A stretch of DNA of 6,210 bases from Bacteroidales bacterium (GCA_003446015.1 DMBU01000067.1:1-6210); one strand, 5' to 3'. Positions 1 to 6,210 are shown, counted from the stretch's first letter. Notes: generated by a model from the sequence alone, not told the origin. Program-made: numbers and translations.

Positions 1-368
1 TCGTCTTCTTTAAAGATATTTAAATTTGGTTTTTCGATATAAATTCGGGATATATTTTTCCCGTTTTCCAATTGAAGATAATCGCTCCAAATCAGTTGAT
101 GGTCGAATTCTTGATCGAGAAGGGCTTTCAGACTTTGCATTTTTTCTTGGTATTTCAATTGCCTTTGAACTCCTTTCGAAGCGATTTCAAAGCCAACCTG
201 AGCCGATTTATCATTTACGTCAAACTTCAAATTAAAGCCTTTGATGCCCGTTTTCTGGAGTATCCAGCTTGAACGCTTGCGCGATTTTCGCCATCGCTTT
301 TTGCTGTACTCATCAAAGTTGACCCAAAATTTCTGTCGAATAAGCTTTGCTTCGTCTTTGGAAAACAT
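1..368 (-). CDS. DUF4268-family protein, 3' end cut off by window edge
   Basis: An open frame runs on the minus strand from an ATG at 368 to the window edge without a stop, giving 122 residues of a protein whose family is normally about 145-150 residues. The start (MFSKDEAKLIRQKFW) and the later segment LENGKNISRIYIEKP match what I know of short DUF4268 proteins of Bacteroidota, which begin M(F/Y)SKEEA..LRQ.FW and carry an ENGK.ISRIYV.LPG stretch. About 20-30 residues are probably missing at the C-terminus. No signal peptide or membrane segment is visible, so it is probably cytoplasmic. Residues 23-32 (KKRWRKSRKR) are strongly basic. The function of DUF4268 is not established; longer family members carry an extra nuclease-like domain that is absent here. 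G+C is about 37.5% by hand count, higher than the divergent helicase gene. The family call rests on remembered sequence patterns, not a search. Confidence 0.78.
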   Translation of the reverse strand, partial: MFSKDEAKLIRQKFWVNFDEYSKKRWRKSRKRSSWILQKTGIKGFNLKFDVNDKSAQVGFEIASKGVQRQLKYQEKMQSLKALLDQEFDHQLIWSDYLQLENGKNISRIYIEKPNLNIFKED

Positions 369-383
369 AATTCGGTTTTTTTT

Positions 384-392
384 GCAAAAGTA
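384..392 (-). promoter_or_regulatory. putative Bacteroidota -7 box for the DUF4268 gene
   Basis: Read on the minus strand this is TACTTTTGC, an exact fit to the TAnnTTTG core of the Bacteroidota primary sigma factor -7 element. It ends 15 bases before the ATG at 368, which predicts a leader of only about 10 bases. No convincing TTTG -33 element lies 17-23 bases upstream, so this is a motif match only. A 10-bp perfect palindrome TTTTGCAAAA (380-389) overlaps the box. Confidence 0.4.
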
Positions 393-654
393 AGAATCTT
401 AGAGGAAAGGAGTGTTAATAAAAATAGAATTTGGAATTTGGGGTGGCATGATTTTCACCCTCTAATAACGATATCTTGGAATAAAAGCAATTATAAAACA
501 AATAATCTTTATATTTGGAGTTGTGCGTCAAGCTATATGAGGCGATCGTGCAGACAGAGTTTAAATTGAAAAAACTGATATTGCCAACGCTCATTTGGCA
601 CAATTGTAAGCTCAGACACTACGACTGAAACTTCAGCTTGCAAAAGAGTCGGAT
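393..654. other. intergenic region between divergent genes; no gene supported
   Basis: No credible coding sequence is seen. A 62-codon minus-strand frame (415-603) has a Cys/Ser/Tyr/Phe-rich product without recognisable domain features and is taken as chance. Bases 413-520 are very A/T-rich, while 521-670 reach about 41% G+C by hand count, which is above both the preceding A/T-rich stretch and most of the helicase gene. Within this block are a short inverted repeat (CGACT at 622-626 with AGTCG at 647-651) and a near-palindrome at 625-636. No tRNA, rRNA, riboswitch or CRISPR pattern was recognised. Confidence 0.5.
625..636. repeat. short palindrome CTGAAACTTCAG
   Basis: CTGAA and TTCAG are exact inverted copies separated by AC. 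The site sits inside the longer CGACT/AGTCG inverted pair (622-651), about 70-80 bases ahead of the helicase start. The two-base centre is too small for a good RNA hairpin, so a protein-binding dyad is the more natural reading, but chance is also possible at this length. Confidence 0.35.
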
Positions 655-670
655 TTTTGCCGAAGCAAAA
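655..670. repeat. perfect inverted repeat TTTTGC-CGAA-GCAAAA
   Basis: Six-base arms TTTTGC (655-660) and GCAAAA (665-670) flank a CGAA centre. The left arm contains the TTTG (656-659) proposed as the -33 element of the helicase promoter, so a factor bound here could block or modulate transcription. A role as a weak hairpin is also possible. It lacks the G/C-rich stem and U-tail of a standard intrinsic terminator on the plus strand. Related TTTTGCAAAA occurs at 380-389 by the opposite promoter. Confidence 0.45.
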
Positions 671-687
671 CGAATAATATACATTTA
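656..687 (+). promoter_or_regulatory. putative Bacteroidota promoter of the helicase gene
   Basis: TTTG at 656-659 is followed after exactly 20 bases by TACATTTA at 680-687, which fits TAnnTTTG at all fixed positions except the final G. This spacing is normal for Bacteroidota -33/-7 promoters. Transcription would begin around 693-695, leaving a short leader of about 12-14 bases. The -33 element lies within the 655-670 inverted repeat. This is a motif match only; an A/T-rich region can produce such hits by chance. Confidence 0.42.
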
Positions 688-698
688 TTGAAGTAAAT

Positions 699-703
699 AG
701 GAG
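699..703 (+). promoter_or_regulatory. AGGAG ribosome-binding-like site before the helicase ATG
   Basis: AGGAG lies three bases ahead of the ATG at 707. This is closer than the optimum for a Shine-Dalgarno site, and Bacteroidota depend on it only weakly. It nonetheless supports 707 as the start: the next in-frame ATG is codon 39, which would remove the conserved N-terminal segment containing LLEFSKLRSKAVRDI. Confidence 0.45.
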
Positions 704-706
704 TCA

Positions 707-3700
707 ATGAAAACAAAAAAATACTTACAAATTTTCAATTATTTACTTGAGTTTTCAAAACTTAGAAGTAAAGCAGTTAGAGATATTGAAAACTCAAAAA
801 ACTATCTTGAGATTATTTGGATGTCCAATATTCCAGTTGACGAAAAAATCGACTGCATTATTCATGAGAATTATTCAAATGAATCTGACTACTGGTTGAA
901 AATATCAAAACCAATTGAGCCTGAGAAACCTAACTTTCCAAAACCTCCCAAAAACCTGCAAAATTGGATTGATAATGCGAGTTTGTTAAATAAAGACGAA
1001 TTGCCTGAACTTTATGCTGAAATAGAATTAGAAGAAAGGGAAATTTTAAGCCTAAAAGGCCATCCTGAAATTGAAAAAGAATTTACCGAATATTGCGAAG
1101 ATAAGTGGTTTCAAGATTCTGAATTATACTGGTCTAAAAAACAAATCTATGACATCAATTTCGCAGCCTATGAGAAAGTAAATTTCATTTACAAAAAGCT
1201 CTTTTCTATTTATAACAAATCGCAACAATTTGGGGAAGAATATGAACTTATTACTGGTATTGGATTACTTAATTTCAAAGAAAGCGATGAAACGCCATTG
1301 ATTTGTCGCCACATAATTACAGCAAAAGCAGAGATTCAATTTGAATTTTCAAAAAGGGATTCTAGTATAATTATTAGTCAAAGTTTAGAAAATGGACTGC
1401 AAATAGAAACCGATGCAATAATTGATTTGTTCGACCAATTTGATTCAAATGATATTATTGAGAGTGAAAAAGGAGCCAGAGAATTAATAAAAGAAAAGGA
1501 ATTAGTCAATCCATTTGATGAAGACATTCATGAAGTTTTGCAACTTCTTGCAGAAAGAATTAAACCAGGAGATGGCAACTACAAAGAGACAAAAGTCAAA
1601 TTAAAGGAGATTCCAAATAAAGAAACTATCTTTTTTGCGCCAGCAATTATTTTGAGGAAAAGGGATACAAGAAGTTTTACTTCAATGTATGAAAAAATAA
1701 TTGACGATATTGAAAGTTCAGAAAATACTGAAATTCCGACATTGGATGACTTAATTGACCTTGAAAAACCAGAATCATCATTGGGGAATCCACCGATAGA
1801 CAATATCGAATTAAAAGACACCGAAACAATTTATTTTCCCAATAAATTCAACGATGAACAAAAAGCCATTATAAACAAGGCAAGGTTTAATAATAAAGTA
1901 TTGGTTCAAGGTCCTCCAGGAACTGGGAAATCCCACACCATTTCGAATCTGATTTGTCATTTATTAGCAAATGGCAAGAAAGTACTTGTAACGGCATACA
2001 CTAAAAGAGCTCTAGAAGTACTCAAAGATAAATTGCCTGCTGAGTTTAAAAACCTAACCGTTAATTTATTAAGTGGCGATTCATCTTCCATCCAAGATTT
2101 AGAGGCAAGTGTAAATACGATAAATGATGAACTTTCGAATACGGACATTGAAGTTCTTCAGAAAGAAATTGAAGAATTGGAACATGATTTATCTATATTA
2201 AAAGAAAGGAGAGCTTTTGACACAAACGAACTGTTAAAGATTAAAGAAAAGTCATCAAGGAAAATAGACATAAACCCAGCTTATCAAGGAAATTTAACCG
2301 AACTCGCAAAAGCATTGGAAATTGATAAAAAAAGGCATGATTGGTATGAAGATGGTTTTGGTGATTATAAAAACAATGAAATTTTAGAAAAATTAGAAAT
2401 CTATATTTCATTATTTCAGCACTATGGAAATGTAGATAAAACTGTTTACGAATACCAGATACCAGAACTTTCAGCCCTATTTGAATTTAATGATTTTGAA
2501 AACTTTAAAAACCTTGTCTCAATTGCAAATAAAAATAATCTCACAAAGGAAACTTGTGAAATAATTAAATGTGAGAATTTTGAATTGCTCGGAAACTATT
2601 TAGCTGAACTTCAAAAATTATTTAACAAAATTTCAATTAATCTTCACCCGAATAAAGAAGAACTTATTGCAGATTCTTTAAATCACAACAAACAGTTCTG
2701 GGTTAACAAAATTGAAAAATCAAAACCAATTTTGGTGGAATTACAAAAGCATGATCTGCGATTTATTGACCTAAATATTGAGATTATTTTTCCAAACGGA
2801 AAGTCGTTAATAAACTTGAAAAACGATGCAAAAACCCTTTTGAATTTTTTAAATGAAGGCAATGTTTTATCAGGCTTAAGTTTTAAGTTTAAAAAACTAT
2901 TTTTACCAACAGACATAAAGGAGAAATTATATTTCATTGATTCAATAAAGGTTAATGGCAGTCCTTGTGATACGAAAGAAGAATTTATTACTGTCATTGA
3001 CCACATTAAAATCATCCAAAATTTTGAAGAATTGGTTCAAATTTGGGACAATGGCAGTAACTCATTTAATTTATTTAATGATAAGCTTAATTTCTATCAA
3101 CAACTTTATAATGAGACTTTAGAATTATTTCAAACAATTTTAATAACACAAGAAAAAATAAAACAAATCCAAAGTGTCTCAAATATTTCTTTCAATGGCT
3201 TTACTATTAATGCATTAAATCAAGCCATTACAAATACGGAAAACACATTGATTTTAAATAAAATATCTGGTTATGCAATAAAACAAAATGAATTGCTGGG
3301 CTATTTGTCACGGAAAGAATTTCATCCAATAGCTTTAGATATTTATAAATCTATATCAAATTTAGCATTAAATGAATACAAAATACTCTGTAGTTATCTG
3401 GAACAGCTTCAAGAAGATTTTAAGGACTTTGTTAGATTTAAAAATCTCAGAATAGTATTAGCTCAATATTTTCAGAATTTGATTGAGAAAGTTGAGAATA
3501 GCAATTTCACACATAGCGAAATCCCAAATTTAAAACAAGCAATTCTTTACAGGCATGCATTTGATGAATTATCAAATTTGTTAAGTGCTGATTTTGAAAG
3601 AGAATTAAACGAAAAAATTAAATCTTACGATTCAAAGGAGGAAAAATTAATCGCACAAATTGCTGCAAAGAAATCTTGGGTATTCGTTCTAGATAATCTG

Positions 3701-6154
3701 AAAAGAAATAGAAGTCTTCGGCAGCACCTTGAAGCATGGGTTCAAGCTGTTAAAAAAATTGGAAAGACCGGCAGAGGAAAACGAGCTTTAAAGTTCAGAA
3801 AAATTGCACAGGAAGAAATGGAACATTGTAAAACATCGGTTCCTTGCTGGATTATGCCACTTTACAAGGTCGCTGAGACAATTCAACCAGAAAGAGGAAT
3901 TTATGACTATGTAATTATTGATGAAGCAAGTCAACTTGGTCCCGATGCGATTTTCTTACTATACATTTCAAAAAATATTATCATTGTTGGAGATGATAAA
4001 CAAACCTCTCCTGAATATGTCGGAGTTGAGGCAAATGCGATGACTCCATATATAAATAAACATCTTCAAGGCATTCCATTCAAAAACTTTTATGGAACAG
4101 AATATAGCTTTTTCGACCATGCAAAAAGATTTTGTGAAGGAATTACTGTTTTAAGGGAACATTTTCGCTGTATGCCAGAAATAATTGAATTTTCAAATAA
4201 ATTATTTTATGCACCAGATGGGAAAGGGCTTTATCCATTAAAACAATATTCCGAGAATAGATTAGAACCATTGATGCATGTTTATTGCCAAAATGGGTAT
4301 GTGGAAGGACAAGGTTCAAGTATTCGTAATGAACAAGAAGCAATTGAGATAAGCAATAAAATTTTTCAAATAGTTAATGACGAAAAATATAGAGGAAAAT
4401 CTATTGGGGTAATTTGTTTACAAGGAAATGCACAAAGTTATTTAATTGAAACACTCCTTGTTAAAAAGATTGGAGAAACTGAATTTAAAAAACGAAAGAT
4501 TATTTGTGGAAATTCTGCCAGTTTTCAAGGAGATGAAAGAGATATTATTATTTTGAGCTTGGTAACCGCTCATAACCACAATAGAAGTGCGTTGACACGT
4601 CCAGAAGATGAAAGACGTTTTAACGTTGCAGTAAGTAGAGCCATTGAACAAATCTGGCTATTCCATTCTGTTTTACTAGAGGATTTAAGTAATTCAGGTG
4701 ATTTAAGATATAAGCTTTTAGACCATTTTGTTAATTACCAACCTTCAACACCGCCAATCCCAATTCCAATTGAAAAAACTTTAGGTAATCAGCCCGAACC
4801 TTTTGATAGCTGGTTTGAAGTTGATGTTTTTAATGACATTGTAAATAGAGGTCATCGCGTTAAGCCGCAATATGAAGTTGCTAAAGGAAAATATAGGATT
4901 GATTTAGTTGCATTTTTCCCAGATGGAACTAAAATAGCGATTGAATGCGATGGTGATAAATGGCATGGCGCCGACAAGTATCAAGATGATATGATGCGTC
5001 AAAAAGTTTTGGAACGATGCGGTTGGCAATTCTTTAGAGTACGTGGCGGGGAATATTATACAAACAGAGAGAAAGCATTAGAGCCACTTTGGGGCAAGTT
5101 TAAAGAGCATGAATTTAAAAAGGAAAAGAATAGTGAATCTGTAATACATAATAATTCAACTTCAAATAATTCTTTCATTGTAAATACGAATATTGAAACA
5201 GAAGCGGAATTTCAAAATGATGTAGAATCTGAACGTACTGATAATCGGTTTTCTGAAATACCAGTGTTGGGGTTGGATTTTGAATATTCAGAGCAGAAAG
5301 CCCTTTTTACTAATAATCCAGATTCAATTTTAAGATATTTCAACTTGTTCAAGAACGGCACTTACATCATGTCGAGAGAAAATCTATCAATTGCTGATTA
5401 TGTTTTACCAATTCAATTAAGTCAAAAAAATGGATTTCTCCTTCAATGTTACGAATCTGGTCACATTAACAAAGTGTATATATCAACATTGCTTTCACGG
5501 AAAATTGACAAGGAATACATGAATGGATTGAACCGTAATGATAGTTTGAAATTTTTGACAATTATTGAGACGGAAAAAATTATTGGAATTTTCTTTTATG
5601 AAAATGGAGTGAAGAAATTCAAAGCTCATTTAACTGAAAATATTTCATGTAGAGAACAGCTTCACCTTCAAGGCTATAAAGTTATATATAGTGAATTCAA
5701 TAAAATTGAATATGAAATTCTACCCTTAAAAATTCAGAATGAGATGTCCCGGTTGATTTTCCAAAGTTTTACTGCCAATGGCAAGCCTGTTGACAATAAT
5801 TACTATGAGACAGAATGGTCTGTAATAAATAGATTTGTCAATCGGAATAGAATTTTTAGTGAACCATTAATTGATATACAAACTATAGAGATATTTCCAG
5901 CGGATAATAGTACTTCGTCCGATTTAGAAATAAAATTGAACAGTATTGTGAAAATAAAATATCTGAACAAGGATAAGGAAATAAGAATACAATTAGTTGA
6001 ATACCATGCACAAGGTCTCGAAACAAACAATGGAATACAAAAAATAAACATGACTTCTCCTTTAGCATTATCAATTATTGGAAAGACTTTAGGAGACAGA
6101 GTTGAAATCAAAAACACAAATAGTTTAATTGAAATTATTGAGATAATGAATTAA
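707..6154 (+). CDS. giant SF1 helicase with Vsr-like nuclease and Gre-like C-terminus; probable defence protein
   Basis: A complete 1815-residue protein, probably a cytoplasmic ATP-driven nucleic-acid translocase with an attached nuclease. Residues 1-230 form the N-terminal domain found in giant COG1112-type helicases (LLEFSKLRSKAVRDI at 13-27; GIGLLNF then RHIITA at 184-206). The helicase core shows a Q-motif (FNDEQ, Q385), Walker A GPPGTGKS (402-409, K408), motif Ia (VLVTAYTKRA, 426-435), motif II DEAS (1072-1075), motif III GDDKQTSP (1095-1102), LREHFRCMPEI (1149-1159, R1154), FQGDERD (1273-1279) and motif VI RFNVAVSRA (1304-1312). DEAS and GDDKQ place it in the UPF1/DNA2-like SF1B group, whose studied members move 5'-3'. 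Between Ia and II lies a ~630-residue span with a heptad coiled coil at about 481-516. A PD-(D/E)XK nuclease follows (1366-1465), then an N/S-rich linker (about 1475-1510), an unassigned beta-rich region (about 1520-1700) and a Gre-like end (1740-1808). No frameshift or lost key residue is seen. No partner gene lies within the window. The anti-phage role is inferred from architecture. Confidence 0.9.
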   Translation: MKTKKYLQIFNYLLEFSKLRSKAVRDIENSKNYLEIIWMSNIPVDEKIDCIIHENYSNESDYWLKISKPIEPEKPNFPKPPKNLQNWIDNASLLNKDELPELYAEIELEEREILSLKGHPEIEKEFTEYCEDKWFQDSELYWSKKQIYDINFAAYEKVNFIYKKLFSIYNKSQQFGEEYELITGIGLLNFKESDETPLICRHIITAKAEIQFEFSKRDSSIIISQSLENGLQIETDAIIDLFDQFDSNDIIESEKGARELIKEKELVNPFDEDIHEVLQLLAERIKPGDGNYKETKVKLKEIPNKETIFFAPAIILRKRDTRSFTSMYEKIIDDIESSENTEIPTLDDLIDLEKPESSLGNPPIDNIELKDTETIYFPNKFNDEQKAIINKARFNNKVLVQGPPGTGKSHTISNLICHLLANGKKVLVTAYTKRALEVLKDKLPAEFKNLTVNLLSGDSSSIQDLEASVNTINDELSNTDIEVLQKEIEELEHDLSILKERRAFDTNELLKIKEKSSRKIDINPAYQGNLTELAKALEIDKKRHDWYEDGFGDYKNNEILEKLEIYISLFQHYGNVDKTVYEYQIPELSALFEFNDFENFKNLVSIANKNNLTKETCEIIKCENFELLGNYLAELQKLFNKISINLHPNKEELIADSLNHNKQFWVNKIEKSKPILVELQKHDLRFIDLNIEIIFPNGKSLINLKNDAKTLLNFLNEGNVLSGLSFKFKKLFLPTDIKEKLYFIDSIKVNGSPCDTKEEFITVIDHIKIIQNFEELVQIWDNGSNSFNLFNDKLNFYQQLYNETLELFQTILITQEKIKQIQSVSNISFNGFTINALNQAITNTENTLILNKISGYAIKQNELLGYLSRKEFHPIALDIYKSISNLALNEYKILCSYLEQLQEDFKDFVRFKNLRIVLAQYFQNLIEKVENSNFTHSEIPNLKQAILYRHAFDELSNLLSADFERELNEKIKSYDSKEEKLIAQIAAKKSWVFVLDNLKRNRSLRQHLEAWVQAVKKIGKTGRGKRALKFRKIAQEEMEHCKTSVPCWIMPLYKVAETIQPERGIYDYVIIDEASQLGPDAIFLLYISKNIIIVGDDKQTSPEYVGVEANAMTPYINKHLQGIPFKNFYGTEYSFFDHAKRFCEGITVLREHFRCMPEIIEFSNKLFYAPDGKGLYPLKQYSENRLEPLMHVYCQNGYVEGQGSSIRNEQEAIEISNKIFQIVNDEKYRGKSIGVICLQGNAQSYLIETLLVKKIGETEFKKRKIICGNSASFQGDERDIIILSLVTAHNHNRSALTRPEDERRFNVAVSRAIEQIWLFHSVLLEDLSNSGDLRYKLLDHFVNYQPSTPPIPIPIEKTLGNQPEPFDSWFEVDVFNDIVNRGHRVKPQYEVAKGKYRIDLVAFFPDGTKIAIECDGDKWHGADKYQDDMMRQKVLERCGWQFFRVRGGEYYTNREKALEPLWGKFKEHEFKKEKNSESVIHNNSTSNNSFIVNTNIETEAEFQNDVESERTDNRFSEIPVLGLDFEYSEQKALFTNNPDSILRYFNLFKNGTYIMSRENLSIADYVLPIQLSQKNGFLLQCYESGHINKVYISTLLSRKIDKEYMNGLNRNDSLKFLTIIETEKIIGIFFYENGVKKFKAHLTENISCREQLHLQGYKVIYSEFNKIEYEILPLKIQNEMSRLIFQSFTANGKPVDNNYYETEWSVINRFVNRNRIFSEPLIDIQTIEIFPADNSTSSDLEIKLNSIVKIKYLNKDKEIRIQLVEYHAQGLETNNGIQKINMTSPLALSIIGKTLGDRVEIKNTNSLIEIIEIMN
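4802..5101 (+). other. Vsr/MTES_1575-type PD-(D/E)XK endonuclease domain within the helicase gene
   Basis: Residues 1366-1465 read as a Vsr-fold nuclease: FDSWFEVDVF with E1371 as the leading acid, YRIDLVAF with D1399 as the metal-binding Asp, then AIECDGDKWHG (1411-1421) containing E1413, D1415 and H1420, and RQKVLERCGWQFFRVRG (1431-1447), the conserved Arg/Gln helix and final strand. In the family D1399 corresponds to the catalytic Asp of Vsr, and the DG..WHG stretch to its HGCFWHG segment. All expected acidic residues are present, so it is likely active. Such domains at the C-terminal side of SF1 helicases occur in defence proteins such as Hhe. The substrate (DNA strand state, mismatch, modification) cannot be read from the sequence. 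Confidence 0.85.
5924..6130 (+). other. GreA/GreB C-terminal-like (FKBP-fold) domain at the end of the helicase protein
   Basis: Residues about 1740-1808 follow the pattern of the Gre C-terminal domain: a first strand (IKLNSIVKIKY) equivalent to VGSTVTV, strands EIRIQLVEYHA, a turn with NNGIQKIN, then MTSPLALSIIGKTLGDRVEI (1782-1801), which matches the Gre signature S(P)LG.ALLGK..GD.VEV nearly position by position. In GreA/GreB this domain contacts the beta' coiled coil at the mouth of the RNA polymerase secondary channel. The Gre N-terminal coiled coil with the acidic tip that stimulates transcript cleavage is not present next to it, so binding rather than cleavage stimulation is the likelier role. 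The assignment is by eye and not by profile search. Confidence 0.7.
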
Positions 6155-6210
6155 ACACAATGCCCCAGCTATAAAAAGAATGCAAAAGAGATTATAATTC
6201 TATCGCTGAA
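6155..6210. other. tail after the helicase stop; nothing identified
   Basis: The 56 bases after the TAA contain no stem-loop followed by a T-run, no start codon with a frame longer than a few codons, and no recognised repeat. A minus-strand frame enters from the right edge and stops at TAG (read from base 6172 leftwards) with a short hydrophobic end, but it is too short to call a gene. Confidence 0.4.

Noticed and set aside
26..272. Two overlapping plus-strand frames of 66-69 codons
   Set aside because: They lie antisense to the DUF4268-like gene, whose family-typical start and ENGK..SRIY segment make it the real coding strand.
415..603. 62-codon minus-strand open frame in the intergenic region
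   Set aside because: The product is rich in Ser, Tyr, Phe and Cys without any domain feature, has no ribosome-binding site that I trust, and spans both the A/T-rich and the G+C-raised parts of the region as expected of a chance frame.
521..670. Integron attC-like site or small structured RNA in the raised-G+C block
   Set aside because: Short dyads are present, but I could not find paired R/L boxes with the GTTRRRY-type core of attC, nor a consistent long stem that would define a known RNA.
655..670. Intrinsic terminator
   Set aside because: The stem is A/T-rich with only two G/C pairs and is not followed by a T-run on the plus strand; it also lies ahead of, not after, a gene on that strand.
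715..721. A7 tract at codons 3-5 as a phase-variation or slippage site
   Set aside because: Seven-base A runs occur elsewhere in this gene (for example in the C-terminal part) as expected for an A/T-rich lysine/asparagine-rich sequence; the frame is intact and no longer run is present.
2683..3015. 110-codon minus-strand frame inside the helicase gene, and similar frames at 1579-1821 and 5803-6117
   Set aside because: They are antisense shadows in a long A/T-rich gene; products are Phe/Ser/Ile-rich with no recognisable motif.
6155..6210. End of a convergent minus-strand gene entering from the right edge
   Set aside because: Only about a dozen codons precede the TAG, with no recognisable C-terminal pattern, so a real gene cannot be told from chance.
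1..6210. CRISPR array, tRNA, rRNA, insertion sequence or transposase
   Set aside because: No regularly spaced repeats, cloverleaf, rRNA segments, terminal inverted repeats or transposase motifs were seen.

Overview
The window looks like chromosomal DNA from a low-G+C member of the Bacteroidota. Three things point that way: A/T-rich coding sequence, promoter-like motifs that fit the Bacteroidota pattern (TTTG about 20 bases ahead of TAnnTTTG) better than the E. coli one, and a DUF4268-like gene of a type common in that phylum. The genus cannot be told from the sequence.

Layout. Bases 1-368 hold the 5' part of a minus-strand gene for a small DUF4268-family protein; its 3' end lies outside the window. 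Bases 369-706 are an intergenic region between two divergently transcribed genes. It carries a promoter-like motif for each gene, a block of raised G+C (about 41% over 521-670 by hand count) and several short inverted repeats just ahead of the large gene. Bases 707-6154 are a single very large plus-strand gene of 1815 codons. The last 56 bases hold no gene that I can support.

The large gene is the main content. In order, its product has: a conserved N-terminal domain seen in giant SF1 helicases; a superfamily 1 (UPF1/DNA2-like, COG1112-type) helicase core with all main motifs intact, split by a roughly 600-residue mostly helical insertion; a Vsr/MTES_1575-type PD-(D/E)XK endonuclease domain with apparently complete catalytic residues; a low-complexity linker; a beta-rich region I cannot assign firmly; and a final ~70 residues that resemble the C-terminal (FKBP-like) domain of the transcript-cleavage factors GreA/GreB.

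Helicase plus Vsr-like nuclease in one giant protein resembles the Hhe class of single-gene anti-phage systems (DUF4011-helicase-Vsr), though I do not see a clear DUF4011. The Gre-like end is the most unusual element: in Gre factors this domain docks on RNA polymerase at the secondary-channel rim. The inference, untested, is a helicase-nuclease that is recruited to, or senses, transcribing RNA polymerase. The two genes are divergent and there is no evidence that they work together.
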